Shown here one piece after another: positions 1 to 6,475 of a stretch of DNA of 8,922 nt. Location of the stretch: assembly GCA_002479415.1 (NCBI GenBank), contig DLMZ01000051.1:1437-10358 (forward strand), given 5' to 3'. This DNA comes from Firmicutes bacterium UBA7523 (lineage in GTDB: Bacteria; Bacillota; Dethiobacteria; Dethiobacterales; Dethiobacteraceae). Every line of letters begins with the position of its first letter. The stretch's first letter is position 1. The notes under the pieces were generated by a model, which was given only the letters and a program-made list of their open reading frames with translations, did no database searches and had not been told where the DNA came from. The translations under genes were made by a program, and so were the position numbers.

Positions 1-1089
1 AATACTATAGATTGCAGAATGAAAATAATCAATTACATACTTAATGATCTAAACTACGGTAGTTTGCCAAAGGCTTTAATTAAAATGAATTCATATAAAG
101 ATTATTCAACTACACCAATCGATGAGCATATATTCGAAGGTGAAAAATACTTAAGCAATAGTTTGAATTATCATTTTACCATATCAAAAAATCATGAAGA
201 TTTATTTAATGAATATATCAAAACATTAAATGAAAATATTAATATTACCTATTCATTTCAAAAAGAAAAGACGGATACCTTGGCTGTAGATATGGATAAC
301 AATCCTTTTCTACTCGAGGATGGTTCTATGTTATATAGGCCAGGAGGCCATGGGGCCTTAATTGAAAATCTAAATGATATCGATGGAGATATTATATTTA
401 TAAAAAATATCGACAATGTATGCCATAGAGACTATATAGAGGATACCGTATATTCAAAAAGAATGTTGGCATCAATAGGGTATGAGTTTAAAAAGAAAAT
501 TGATGGATACATAAAAGAGATATTATCTGATGTATATGATATGGCAGAAATTAATGAATTTATAAGGAAAGACCTTAATATAACCTTAAAAGGTGAAATG
601 ACTAAGGATAAAGCTTTGTTTTTTTTGAATAGACCTCTTAGGGTGTGTGGTGTTGTAAAAAATTTGGGAGAGCCTGGTGGAGGTCCTTTTGTTGTTGATA
701 ACGGAGAATATTCCGATTTGCAGATCTGCGAGAAATCTGAAATAGATTTAAACAACGATGAGCAGCTTAAGATATTCAGTGCTTCAGAATTTTTTAATCC
801 AGTAGATATTGTATGTTTTGTTACAGATTATAGAGGAAATAAGTTCAACTTATTAGAATATGTCAATGAGGAAAGATATTTTATAAGTAAGAAGACGTAT
901 AAAGGTAAAGAGATAAAAGCGCTAGAGCATCCAGGGCTTTGGAATGGCGCAATGGACAATTGGAATACAATATTTGTTGAAGTGCCTTTAAGTACTTTTA
1001 ATCCTGTGAAAAAGGTTAATGATTTATTGAGAGAGTGCCGCAGGAGTCAAGATTGGAGCGAGAAGATAGGGGAGCAATATGGATATTAA
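1..1089 (+). CDS. DUF4301 family protein, 5' end cut by window edge
   Basis: The frame is open from base 1 to the TAA at 1087-1089 (362 visible residues) with no upstream stop. The first ATG, at 19, has no ribosome binding site and lies in the middle of the family alignment, so it is not the true start. I recognise DUF4301 (known mainly from Bacteroidetes, usually about 500 residues) from DTLAVDMDNNPF (nt 274-309), RPGGHGALIENLND (nt 337-378), FIKNIDNV (nt 397-420), NRPLRVCGVVKNLGEPGGGPF (nt 628-690), and LWNGAMDNWNTIF followed by VPLSTFNPVK near the C-terminus (to about nt 1011). About 140 N-terminal residues would lie outside the window. From memory that part carries a nucleotide-sugar-transferase-like Gly/Ser/Arg motif, so activity cannot be judged here. 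The biochemical function is unknown. The last 11 bp overlap the mutase gene, implying translational coupling and a role in hexose-phosphate metabolism (inference). It looks more AT-rich than the genes downstream. Confidence 0.88.
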   Translation, partial: NTIDCRMKIINYILNDLNYGSLPKALIKMNSYKDYSTTPIDEHIFEGEKYLSNSLNYHFTISKNHEDLFNEYIKTLNENINITYSFQKEKTDTLAVDMDNNPFLLEDGSMLYRPGGHGALIENLNDIDGDIIFIKNIDNVCHRDYIEDTVYSKRMLASIGYEFKKKIDGYIKEILSDVYDMAEINEFIRKDLNITLKGEMTKDKALFFLNRPLRVCGVVKNLGEPGGGPFVVDNGEYSDLQICEKSEIDLNNDEQLKIFSASEFFNPVDIVCFVTDYRGNKFNLLEYVNEERYFISKKTYKGKEIKALEHPGLWNGAMDNWNTIFVEVPLSTFNPVKKVNDLLRECRRSQDWSEKIGEQYGY

Positions 1090-2821
1090 TATACGTAAAA
1101 GCTATGAACTGTGGCTTGAAAGCTTACATCTAGATGATGAAACGAAAAGCGAGCTATGTAGCATAAATGATAATTTAAAAGAAATTGAAGATCGCTTTTA
1201 TCAAGAGCTTGAATTTGGCACTGCAGGTCTGAGGGGAATCATTGGTGCAGGGACCAATAGGATTAATAAATACACTGTTAGGAAGGCTACTCAAGGGTTA
1301 GCAGACTATATTAGCTCTAAGGGTGAAGAAGCAAAAGCTAGAGGTGTAGTAATCGCCTATGACTGCAGAAGGATGTCTAGAGAATTTACCCAAGAAACGG
1401 CTCTTGTTTTAGCTGCTAATGGGATTAAAACCTATTTATTTTGTGACCTAAGGGCTACCCCTCAATTATCCTTTGCTATTAGATATCTAAACTGTATTTC
1501 TGGTATTGTTATCACAGCAAGTCATAATCCGCCGGAATATAACGGTTATAAGGTATATTGGGAGGATGGAGCTCAAATTGCCACAGAGCAGGCTGAGGCA
1601 ATTATTAAATCTATCTCTCAGGTAACGGATTTTTGTAGTGTGAAGACGATGGAAATGAAAGAAGCTATGGAAAGAGGCTTAATTATCTACTTAGATGAGG
1701 AAATCGAAGATGCTTATATCAATGAAGTAAAAAAGCAGTCTTTAAGAGCAGATATGGTTATGGAAGTTGCTGATGAGTTCAAAGTGGTCTTTACTCCACT
1801 GCATGGAACGGCTAACATTCCTGTAAGAAGAGTATTAAAGGAGATTGGATTAAAAAATGTTCTTGTGGTACCAGAGCAAGAGCTTCCAGATTCAGAGTTT
1901 TCAACGGTAAAGCTTCCTAACCCAGAGGATAAGGAAGCTTTTGAACTAGCTATTAAACTAGCTAAAAAGGAAGATGCTAATTTAATTATTGGCACAGATC
2001 CTGACTGTGATAGGGTTGGGGCTGTTGTAAAGAACAGAGATGGCGAGTATATAGTTCTTACGGGAAACCAAACGGGAGCATTACTAGTAAACTATATCCT
2101 TGAAGCTCTAAAGGAAAAGGATTTGTTGCCAGAAAACAGCGTTATTATTAAAACTATTGTTACTAGTGAAATGGGTGCAGATATTGCTAGAAGCTATGGT
2201 GCGGAAGCTTTAAATACGCTGACAGGGTTTAAGTATATAGGAGAGAAGATTAAACAGTTTGAGGAGAATGGTGAAAAGACATTTCTTTTTGGCTACGAAG
2301 AAAGCTATGGTTATTTAGCAGGGACTTATGCTCGGGACAAAGATGCTGTGGTAGCTTCCATGCTCATATGTGAAATGGCGGCATATTACCATGCTAAGGA
2401 AATGAATTTATATGATGCTTTATTAGAATTATATGATAAGCATGGATACTATCTAGAAGGCCTAAAGTCTATTACTCTGGCGGGTAAAGAGGGATTAGAA
2501 AAGATTAGAGAAATCATGGATTACTTCAGAACTAATAGGCTGGAGGAAATAACAGATAAAAAGCTTTTAGTGCTGGAGGATTACAAGTCTCAAAAAAGAA
2601 TCTACACTGATGGGTCTAAGATTACTGAAAAAATAGAATTACCAAAGGCCGATGTTATTAAGTTTATCCTAGAAGGTGGCTCCTGGATTGCGTTAAGGCC
2701 TTCAGGAACAGAACCAAAGCTAAAAATCTATGCCGGCGTAAAGAGTGATTCCTTAGAAAAGAGCAGAAAACAGTTATCTGCAATGATTGCCTATATGGAG
2801 GAGAAGATGAGGGAGATTTAA
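1079..2821 (+). CDS. pgcA: Phospho-sugar mutase (phosphoglucomutase/phosphomannomutase, PgcA type)
   Basis: This is a cytoplasmic alpha-D-phosphohexomutase of 580 residues, the usual length for the PgcA-like branch. It interconverts hexose 1- and 6-phosphates, most likely glucose-1-P and glucose-6-P, through a phosphoserine enzyme and a bisphosphate intermediate. Visible motifs in order are the N-terminal phosphate loop ELEFGTAGLRG (43-53), the catalytic serine loop TASHNPP with Ser148, the metal-binding loop DPDCDR (307-312), the sugar-specificity loop GYEESYG (405-411) and the C-terminal phosphate-binding loop RPSGTEPK (540-547). All four domains appear intact. The ATG at 1079 is preceded by AGGGGAG (1068-1074) with 4-nt spacing, inside the end of the DUF4301 gene. 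pgi follows after 14 bp, so the two products probably act in sequence. The symbol follows the Bacillus gene; substrate preference (glucose or mannose) cannot be fixed from motifs alone. Confidence 0.95.
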   Translation: MDINIRKSYELWLESLHLDDETKSELCSINDNLKEIEDRFYQELEFGTAGLRGIIGAGTNRINKYTVRKATQGLADYISSKGEEAKARGVVIAYDCRRMSREFTQETALVLAANGIKTYLFCDLRATPQLSFAIRYLNCISGIVITASHNPPEYNGYKVYWEDGAQIATEQAEAIIKSISQVTDFCSVKTMEMKEAMERGLIIYLDEEIEDAYINEVKKQSLRADMVMEVADEFKVVFTPLHGTANIPVRRVLKEIGLKNVLVVPEQELPDSEFSTVKLPNPEDKEAFELAIKLAKKEDANLIIGTDPDCDRVGAVVKNRDGEYIVLTGNQTGALLVNYILEALKEKDLLPENSVIIKTIVTSEMGADIARSYGAEALNTLTGFKYIGEKIKQFEENGEKTFLFGYEESYGYLAGTYARDKDAVVASMLICEMAAYYHAKEMNLYDALLELYDKHGYYLEGLKSITLAGKEGLEKIREIMDYFRTNRLEEITDKKLLVLEDYKSQKRIYTDGSKITEKIELPKADVIKFILEGGSWIALRPSGTEPKLKIYAGVKSDSLEKSRKQLSAMIAYMEEKMREI

Positions 2822-2835
2822 CTGGGGGGTAGGAT

Positions 2836-4140
2836 ATGCGCAAGATAACATTAGACTATTCTAAGGCACTTCAATTTATAAAGGAAGAAGAAATCAGCAG
2901 CTTCGGAGAGCGAGTAAAGCAAAGTCATAACATGCTGCATCAGAAGACCGGTAAAGGTAATGAATATTTAGGTTGGGTAGATCTGCCTGGTCGCTTTGAT
3001 GTAAGCGAACTTGTAAAGATAAAAAGTGCTGCTGAAAGAATCAGGGAACAATCAGAGGTGTTAATAGTAGTAGGCATTGGGGGCTCCTATCTAGGAGCAA
3101 GGGCTGCTATTGAGATGCTAACCCACAGCTTTTATAATGAATTGCCAAGGGAGAAAAGAAAAACGCCTAAGGTCTATTTTGCAGGTCACAATATTAGCTC
3201 CACCTATCTAGTAAATCTCTTGGATGCCATAGAAGGTCAAGATATCTCATTGAATGTTATATCGAAGTCCGGGACAACCACAGAGCCAGCCTTGGCCTTT
3301 AGAGTATTAAAGGAGTACATGGAAAACAAATACGGCAAAGAAGAGGCGGGCAGGAGAATTTATGCTACCACAGATAAATCAAGGGGAGCTCTTAAGTCTA
3401 CAGCTGATGCAGAGGGTTATGACACCTTTGTTGTCCCCGATGATATCGGGGGAAGATATTCTGTGTTATCTGCTGTGGGGCTGCTTCCAATTGCGGTGGC
3501 CGGTATCGATATAGAAGAAGTAATTAAGGGTGCTCAAGTATCGGCAAAGGATTTGTCCAGCAATAACCTTGATCATAATCCTTGTTACCAATATGCAGTT
3601 TTAAGAAATATTTTATATGGCCAAGGAAAAACAACTGAGGTTTTAGTAAATTTTGAACCTAGCTTATTCTATCTTGGCGAATGGTTTAAGCAGTTATTTG
3701 GCGAGAGTGAAGGAAAAGATGGAAAGGGGATTTTCCCCGCATCTATGAACTTTACTACCGACCTTCACTCTATGGGGCAATATATACAGGATGGTAAAAG
3801 AAATTTATTTGAAACGGTGCTAAACGTAGAAAGATCAAAGGAAGAAATTCATATTAAAGCAAATGCAGATAATATAGATGGGCTAAACTACCTTAGTGGA
3901 AAGACTTTAGACTTCATCAATAAAAAGGCCATGGAAGGAGCTTTAGAAGCTCATCTAGATGGTGGTGTACCAAGTATTATTATTAACATCCCGGAGGTAT
4001 CGCCTTACTATTTTGGGTACCTGGCTTATTTTTTCATGAAGTCTTGTGGAATGAGCGGATACTTGCTGGGAGTAAACCCCTTCGACCAGCCAGGAGTGGA
4101 AGCATATAAAAGAAATATGTTTAGGCTATTAGTGAAATAG
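2836..4140 (+). CDS. pgi: Glucose-6-phosphate isomerase
   Basis: This cytoplasmic enzyme of glycolysis and gluconeogenesis interconverts glucose-6-P and fructose-6-P. The 434-residue protein is close to the Firmicute short form (about 450). Matching features are the first SIS (sugar isomerase) domain with VVGIGGSYLGARA (78-90) and SKSGTTTEPA (143-152), signature 1 DDIGGRYSVLSAVG (202-215), GESEGKD with Glu290, TDLHSMGQY with His311, and signature 2 GYLLGVNPFDQPGVEAYK ending in Lys425 (408-425). Glu290, His311 and Lys425 fit the family's catalytic residues. The protein stops nine residues after Lys425, so it lacks roughly 15 residues of the C-terminal tail seen in Bacillus Pgi; the active site is unaffected. 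The ATG at 2836 follows GGGGGGTAGGAT (2824-2835), a G-rich, not fully canonical SD. It lies 14 bp after the mutase gene, and no terminator hairpin is visible after it. Confidence 0.97.
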   Translation: MRKITLDYSKALQFIKEEEISSFGERVKQSHNMLHQKTGKGNEYLGWVDLPGRFDVSELVKIKSAAERIREQSEVLIVVGIGGSYLGARAAIEMLTHSFYNELPREKRKTPKVYFAGHNISSTYLVNLLDAIEGQDISLNVISKSGTTTEPALAFRVLKEYMENKYGKEEAGRRIYATTDKSRGALKSTADAEGYDTFVVPDDIGGRYSVLSAVGLLPIAVAGIDIEEVIKGAQVSAKDLSSNNLDHNPCYQYAVLRNILYGQGKTTEVLVNFEPSLFYLGEWFKQLFGESEGKDGKGIFPASMNFTTDLHSMGQYIQDGKRNLFETVLNVERSKEEIHIKANADNIDGLNYLSGKTLDFINKKAMEGALEAHLDGGVPSIIINIPEVSPYYFGYLAYFFMKSCGMSGYLLGVNPFDQPGVEAYKRNMFRLLVK

Positions 4141-4156
4141 TCAAATCATTTTTTAC

Positions 4157-4185
4157 TGGTAAACCCAACATAAAAAGGATATAAT
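4157..4185 (+). promoter_or_regulatory. Possible sigma-A promoter upstream of the VanZ-like gene
   Basis: The 87-bp gap after pgi holds a perfect -10 hexamer TATAAT at 4180-4185. At 17-bp spacing the -35 position (4157-4162, TGGTAA) matches TTGACA poorly (3 of 6), so any activity would rest on the -10. The -10 lies in one arm of a 7-bp inverted repeat, ATATAAT (4179-4185) and ATTATAT (4190-4196), which might be an operator or simply AT-rich chance. It would start a transcript about 35 nt before the TTG at 4228 and give the envelope genes expression independent of pgi. Confidence 0.4.
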
Positions 4186-4209
4186 ATGCATTATATTGAA
4201 TATGTAGAT

Positions 4210-4219
4210 AGGAATGGGG
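4210..4219 (+). promoter_or_regulatory. Ribosome binding site supporting the TTG start at 4228
   Basis: AGGAATGGGG lies 8 nt before TTG 4228-4230. An in-frame TAA at 4225-4227 directly precedes that TTG, so no longer start is possible. The next in-frame ATG (residue 14) would cut into the first membrane helix. Confidence 0.55.
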
Positions 4220-4227
4220 CTGTATAA

Positions 4228-4665
4228 TTGAAGAAATCTCTTGCATGGGCAGGGGCGATATTATGGATGGCAGTAATTATCATGCTGTCTAATCAGCCGG
4301 CGACAGACTCTAATCGGCTTAGTAAAGGAATTACAGAACTTATTGTTGAAATAGTTGAAAAAGTGGCTCCGGGTATGGAGCTTGATGTAAGAGAATTAAA
4401 CCATAAAATGAGAAAAAACGCCCATTACTTCGCTTACCTGCTTCTTGGAGTGCTGGTAGCGAGAGCAATAGGGATTAGTGGATTTAAACCGGCTATCGCT
4501 TTATGTATGTGCTTTTTGTTCGCTGTGGCTGATGAAACCTACCAGACCTTTATTCCGGGAAGAGGCGGGCAGGTTACCGATGTGCTTATTGACACAGCGG
4601 GGGCAGCTACCGGCATACTACTTTTTTCAGTAAAGGAAAGATTATATGGCAAACGAAATAATTAA
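4228..4665 (+). CDS. VanZ-like family membrane protein
   Basis: This is a 145-residue integral membrane protein with about four helices (near residues 5-20, 66-82, 87-104 and 117-134). VanZ-family marks are SNQ after helix 1 (21-23), RKNAHYFAYLLLG (62-74) and DETYQTFIPGRGGQ...DVLIDTAGA (102-126). VanZ itself gives low-level teicoplanin resistance. Most family members, including lone chromosomal ones like this, have no known role, although the conserved His, Asp/Glu, Gln and Arg near the membrane suggest an enzymatic or lipid-linked envelope function. No vanA/H/X genes lie nearby, so a resistance label is not supported. The start is TTG, set by the adjacent upstream stop and the SD at 4210-4219. 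Its last 20 bp overlap the next gene. Confidence 0.9.
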   Translation: MKKSLAWAGAILWMAVIIMLSNQPATDSNRLSKGITELIVEIVEKVAPGMELDVRELNHKMRKNAHYFAYLLLGVLVARAIGISGFKPAIALCMCFLFAVADETYQTFIPGRGGQVTDVLIDTAGAATGILLFSVKERLYGKRNN

Positions 4666-5128
4666 CTTTTTATCTATAGAATTAACGGTATTGCTTACAG
4701 CAGCAATGCCTGTTATCGAGCTGAGGGGTGCAATTCCATTGGCTATATCATTGGGATTGTCGCCCCTTCATGCTATGCTAATTAGCCTTTTGGGCAGTAT
4801 GATTCCCGTGCCTATAATTCTATTTGGTATTAGGCCGGTGCTTAATTATCTAAAGGCGGGACGTATATTTAGGAATGTTGCTCATAAGCTTACTAATACA
4901 TCTCTAAGCGGCAACGGTGCTCGGATTCAAAAGTATGGTGTTTGGGGCCTAATATTAGTAGTTGCCGTTCCCTTGCCAGGCACAGGAGTATGGAGCGGAA
5001 GCTTGGCTGCGGCGCTGCTGGATATACGGTTCAAATGGGCTTTTCCGGCAATATTGGCTGGCAACATAATTGCCGCCTTAGCGGTGATAGGGATAAGCAA
5101 CGGAGTAATCAATGTTTTTGGCAATTAA
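4646..5128 (+). CDS. Small multidrug export family membrane protein (COG2426 type)
   Basis: This 160-residue, strongly hydrophobic protein has about four or five membrane segments. I recognise the Sm_multidrug_ex family from MPVIELRGAIPLAI (21-34) and the second motif VPLPGTGVWSGSLAAALL (108-125), which resembles the paired re-entrant Pro/Gly/Arg motifs of the DedA/SNARE-associated membrane proteins. The family name comes from annotation; transport of drugs is weakly established and the real substrate is unknown. The ATG at 4646 has AGGAAAG (4634-4640) 5 nt upstream, inside the VanZ-like gene, and the 20-bp overlap suggests coupled translation. Two membrane proteins of matched expression hint at a shared envelope role (inference). 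Confidence 0.88.
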   Translation: MANEIINFLSIELTVLLTAAMPVIELRGAIPLAISLGLSPLHAMLISLLGSMIPVPIILFGIRPVLNYLKAGRIFRNVAHKLTNTSLSGNGARIQKYGVWGLILVVAVPLPGTGVWSGSLAAALLDIRFKWAFPAILAGNIIAALAVIGISNGVINVFGN

Positions 5129-5154
5129 ACACAGGGGGACGAGGAGGAGAGTAA

Positions 5155-6315
5155 ATGAGCCGCTCACGCAAAAAAAATGGATTGGATTTTAAGAGTCCGA
5201 AGCTTTGGATAGTCATTGTGGCTGTAGTAGTAATTATAGCATTGGCATTAGCTTTGATGATAAGCTTAGGAAAGAATATAACCTACAGCAGCATAGAGCT
5301 GGGCGTTGAGCTTGTACTTCCTGAAGGCTGGGAAGGCAGATTTACTGTAGAAGAGGCTGATAATCGGATTCAAGTATACAGTAAGGCGGTCAAAGATGAT
5401 GGTGAGCTTCAGGGGTTGCTTTTTAGCATTGAGAGGCTGACAGGGGAGCTAATTACTAAAGAAGACATTGCACAGTCACCTGCTCCAGGGAAAATAATTG
5501 CGCAAGGCAATGGCTATACCTATATAGGAATAACGCCTACTGATGTGCAGTATCCTGCAGATAATCCTGAAATCTCAGAGGAATACCTTTCAATGTCTGA
5601 AAAGGTACCCAAGATATTGGGGAACATTCGCTTGATTGGGAATAATTATCCCAAAGCCAGAAATGAAGGGTTTAAAGTTGTGGGGTCGTCCCATTTCACA
5701 ATGGAGATACCTGATAGCTGGAGTATAGAATTGTCAGATGAAGCAGTGATGCGTTGGGTACTAAAAGAAAATAATCTCCGTGTTGGTGATATTACATTTA
5801 TTCCACACTTTACTGTTAAAGAAGAAGAGCAAGGCGGAGCCCAAAAAGCTTACTTGCAAGACGAAGAGACGCGGAGAAAGGTAAGAATAGCTTTAGAGAA
5901 TAGTGAGGCAAGCATTCTTGATGTGATGCGGGGAAGCTTCCAGTTTATTAGCGGCCCCTTCACCTCTGTTGATATGGAAATAGCAGCACAGCAATACCTT
6001 ATGGCCGGGGGAAGAAGTGTATCTGGCAAGATTGAAGAAGTTGTTTATTATCAAGGTGAGATAGCAGTGCTATTTATAAAAGAGATGGAATATCTCCAAG
6101 GGGAAGAAGCTAACGGAAGTGAAACACTTTCTGTAATACCGGTGTCAAGCGGGGCCAATGTTCTCCCCCTCGCACCGCCAGATTCCACAAACTATAAGGT
6201 TTATTACTTTATGAATCTTGATGAGTTTGTCGAGGATTACGACTACCAATCTCATCTCTATAAGTTCATTATAGGATCAGACGGGGAAATTAAAATAATC
6301 CTTGGCGCGCTATAG
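5155..6315 (+). CDS. Membrane-anchored extracytoplasmic protein, function unknown
   Basis: I do not recognise a named family for the 386-residue protein. A basic N-terminus (SRSRKKN) precedes one hydrophobic helix at about 17-38 with no signal-peptidase or lipobox cysteine site, so it should be a type II anchored protein facing outside. Two domains follow. The first (about 49-161) has VELVLPEGWEGRFTV, IQVYSK, LLFSIERL and GITPTDVQYPADNPE. A similar pattern occurs in clostridial lipoproteins and BlaR1-like sensor tails (from memory). The second (about 178-312) begins FTMEIPDSW and looks like a diverged copy. A Ser/Pro linker near 323-345 and a C-terminal YYFMNLDEF...YKFIIG segment follow. The start ATG has GAGGAGGAG (5141-5149) 5 nt upstream. 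It is the last gene of the unit, 26 bp after the export-family gene, and is followed by a terminator. A substrate-binding, sensing or wall role is possible but unproven. Confidence 0.85.
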   Translation: MSRSRKKNGLDFKSPKLWIVIVAVVVIIALALALMISLGKNITYSSIELGVELVLPEGWEGRFTVEEADNRIQVYSKAVKDDGELQGLLFSIERLTGELITKEDIAQSPAPGKIIAQGNGYTYIGITPTDVQYPADNPEISEEYLSMSEKVPKILGNIRLIGNNYPKARNEGFKVVGSSHFTMEIPDSWSIELSDEAVMRWVLKENNLRVGDITFIPHFTVKEEEQGGAQKAYLQDEETRRKVRIALENSEASILDVMRGSFQFISGPFTSVDMEIAAQQYLMAGGRSVSGKIEEVVYYQGEIAVLFIKEMEYLQGEEANGSETLSVIPVSSGANVLPLAPPDSTNYKVYYFMNLDEFVEDYDYQSHLYKFIIGSDGEIKIILGAL

Positions 6316-6331
6316 AGTTGGCAATTGATTT

Positions 6332-6360
6332 AAAAAAAAGACGCTTCGGCGTCTTTTTTA
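6332..6360 (+). terminator. Rho-independent terminator with UUCG loop, probably bidirectional
   Basis: GACGC (6340-6344) pairs with GCGTC (6349-6353) around a TTCG loop closed by C-G, a very stable tetraloop. The stem extends by six A-T pairs (6334-6339 with 6354-6359), so a T-run follows the hairpin on either strand. It lies 16 bp after the stop of the anchored-protein gene and ends the plus-strand operon. It would also stop minus-strand transcripts leaving the insertion sequence. Confidence 0.93.
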
Positions 6361-6393
6361 TATTAAGCGCAAGTTATTCCAGGCCCTTAAAGC

Positions 6394-6401
6394 CGTTCTT
6401 T
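6394..6401. repeat. Predicted left copy of 8-bp target duplication
   Basis: The eight bases CGTTCTTT adjoin the left end of the IS66-type element. Family members usually duplicate 8 bp of target. The partner copy would start about 8927, outside the window, so this is inference. The rest of the stretch between the terminator and the element (6361-6393) shows no gene or clear signal. Confidence 0.4.
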
Positions 6402-6428
6402 GTAAGCGTCAAATAAGATAGTGGATAG
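6402..6428 (+). repeat. Left terminal inverted repeat of the IS66 element
   Basis: It begins GTAAGCGTC and ends GTGGATAG. Bases 6406-6428 are the exact reverse complement of 8900-8922, and 6402-6405 (GTAA) would pair with bases outside the window. This is the tnpC-side end and a presumed transposase binding and cleavage site. Confidence 0.92.
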
Positions 6429-6463
6429 AAAAAAAGCAAAAACCCGTGTAGCTGAGTTTTTGC
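6429..6463 (-). terminator. Terminator for the IS66 tnpABC transcript
   Basis: On the minus strand GCAAAAAC (6463-6456) pairs with GTTTTTGC (6443-6436) across a 12-nt loop, followed by seven T (6435-6429). It starts 12 nt after the tnpC stop codon and lies just inside the left inverted repeat. The stem is only 8 bp and A-T rich, so termination may be incomplete; the host terminator at 6332-6360 would catch read-through. Confidence 0.7.
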
Positions 6464-6475
6464 CCTGTCTTGGTC

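Noticed and set aside
19..21. ATG at 19 as the true start of the first gene
   Set aside because: No SD precedes it, the frame is open to base 1, and the family alignment needs about 140 more residues upstream.
432..755. Minus-strand frame of 107 codons inside the DUF4301 gene
   Set aside because: Lies fully antisense to a conserved gene, has no SD or recognisable motif.
1714..1995. Minus-strand frame of 93 codons inside the mutase gene
   Set aside because: Antisense shadow of conserved coding sequence with no family resemblance.
4141..4165. Terminator after pgi
   Set aside because: Only a 5-bp repeat TTTAC/GTAAA with a 2-base loop is present, without a T-run after it.
4228..4665. Glycopeptide resistance gene vanZ
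   Set aside because: The fold matches the VanZ family, but no van ligase, dehydrogenase or dipeptidase genes are nearby and the family is broad.
4927..5154. Frames of 65 and 70 codons on both strands over the end of the export-family gene
   Set aside because: Both overlap a well-conserved membrane protein motif region in other frames and have low-complexity, non-protein-like translations.
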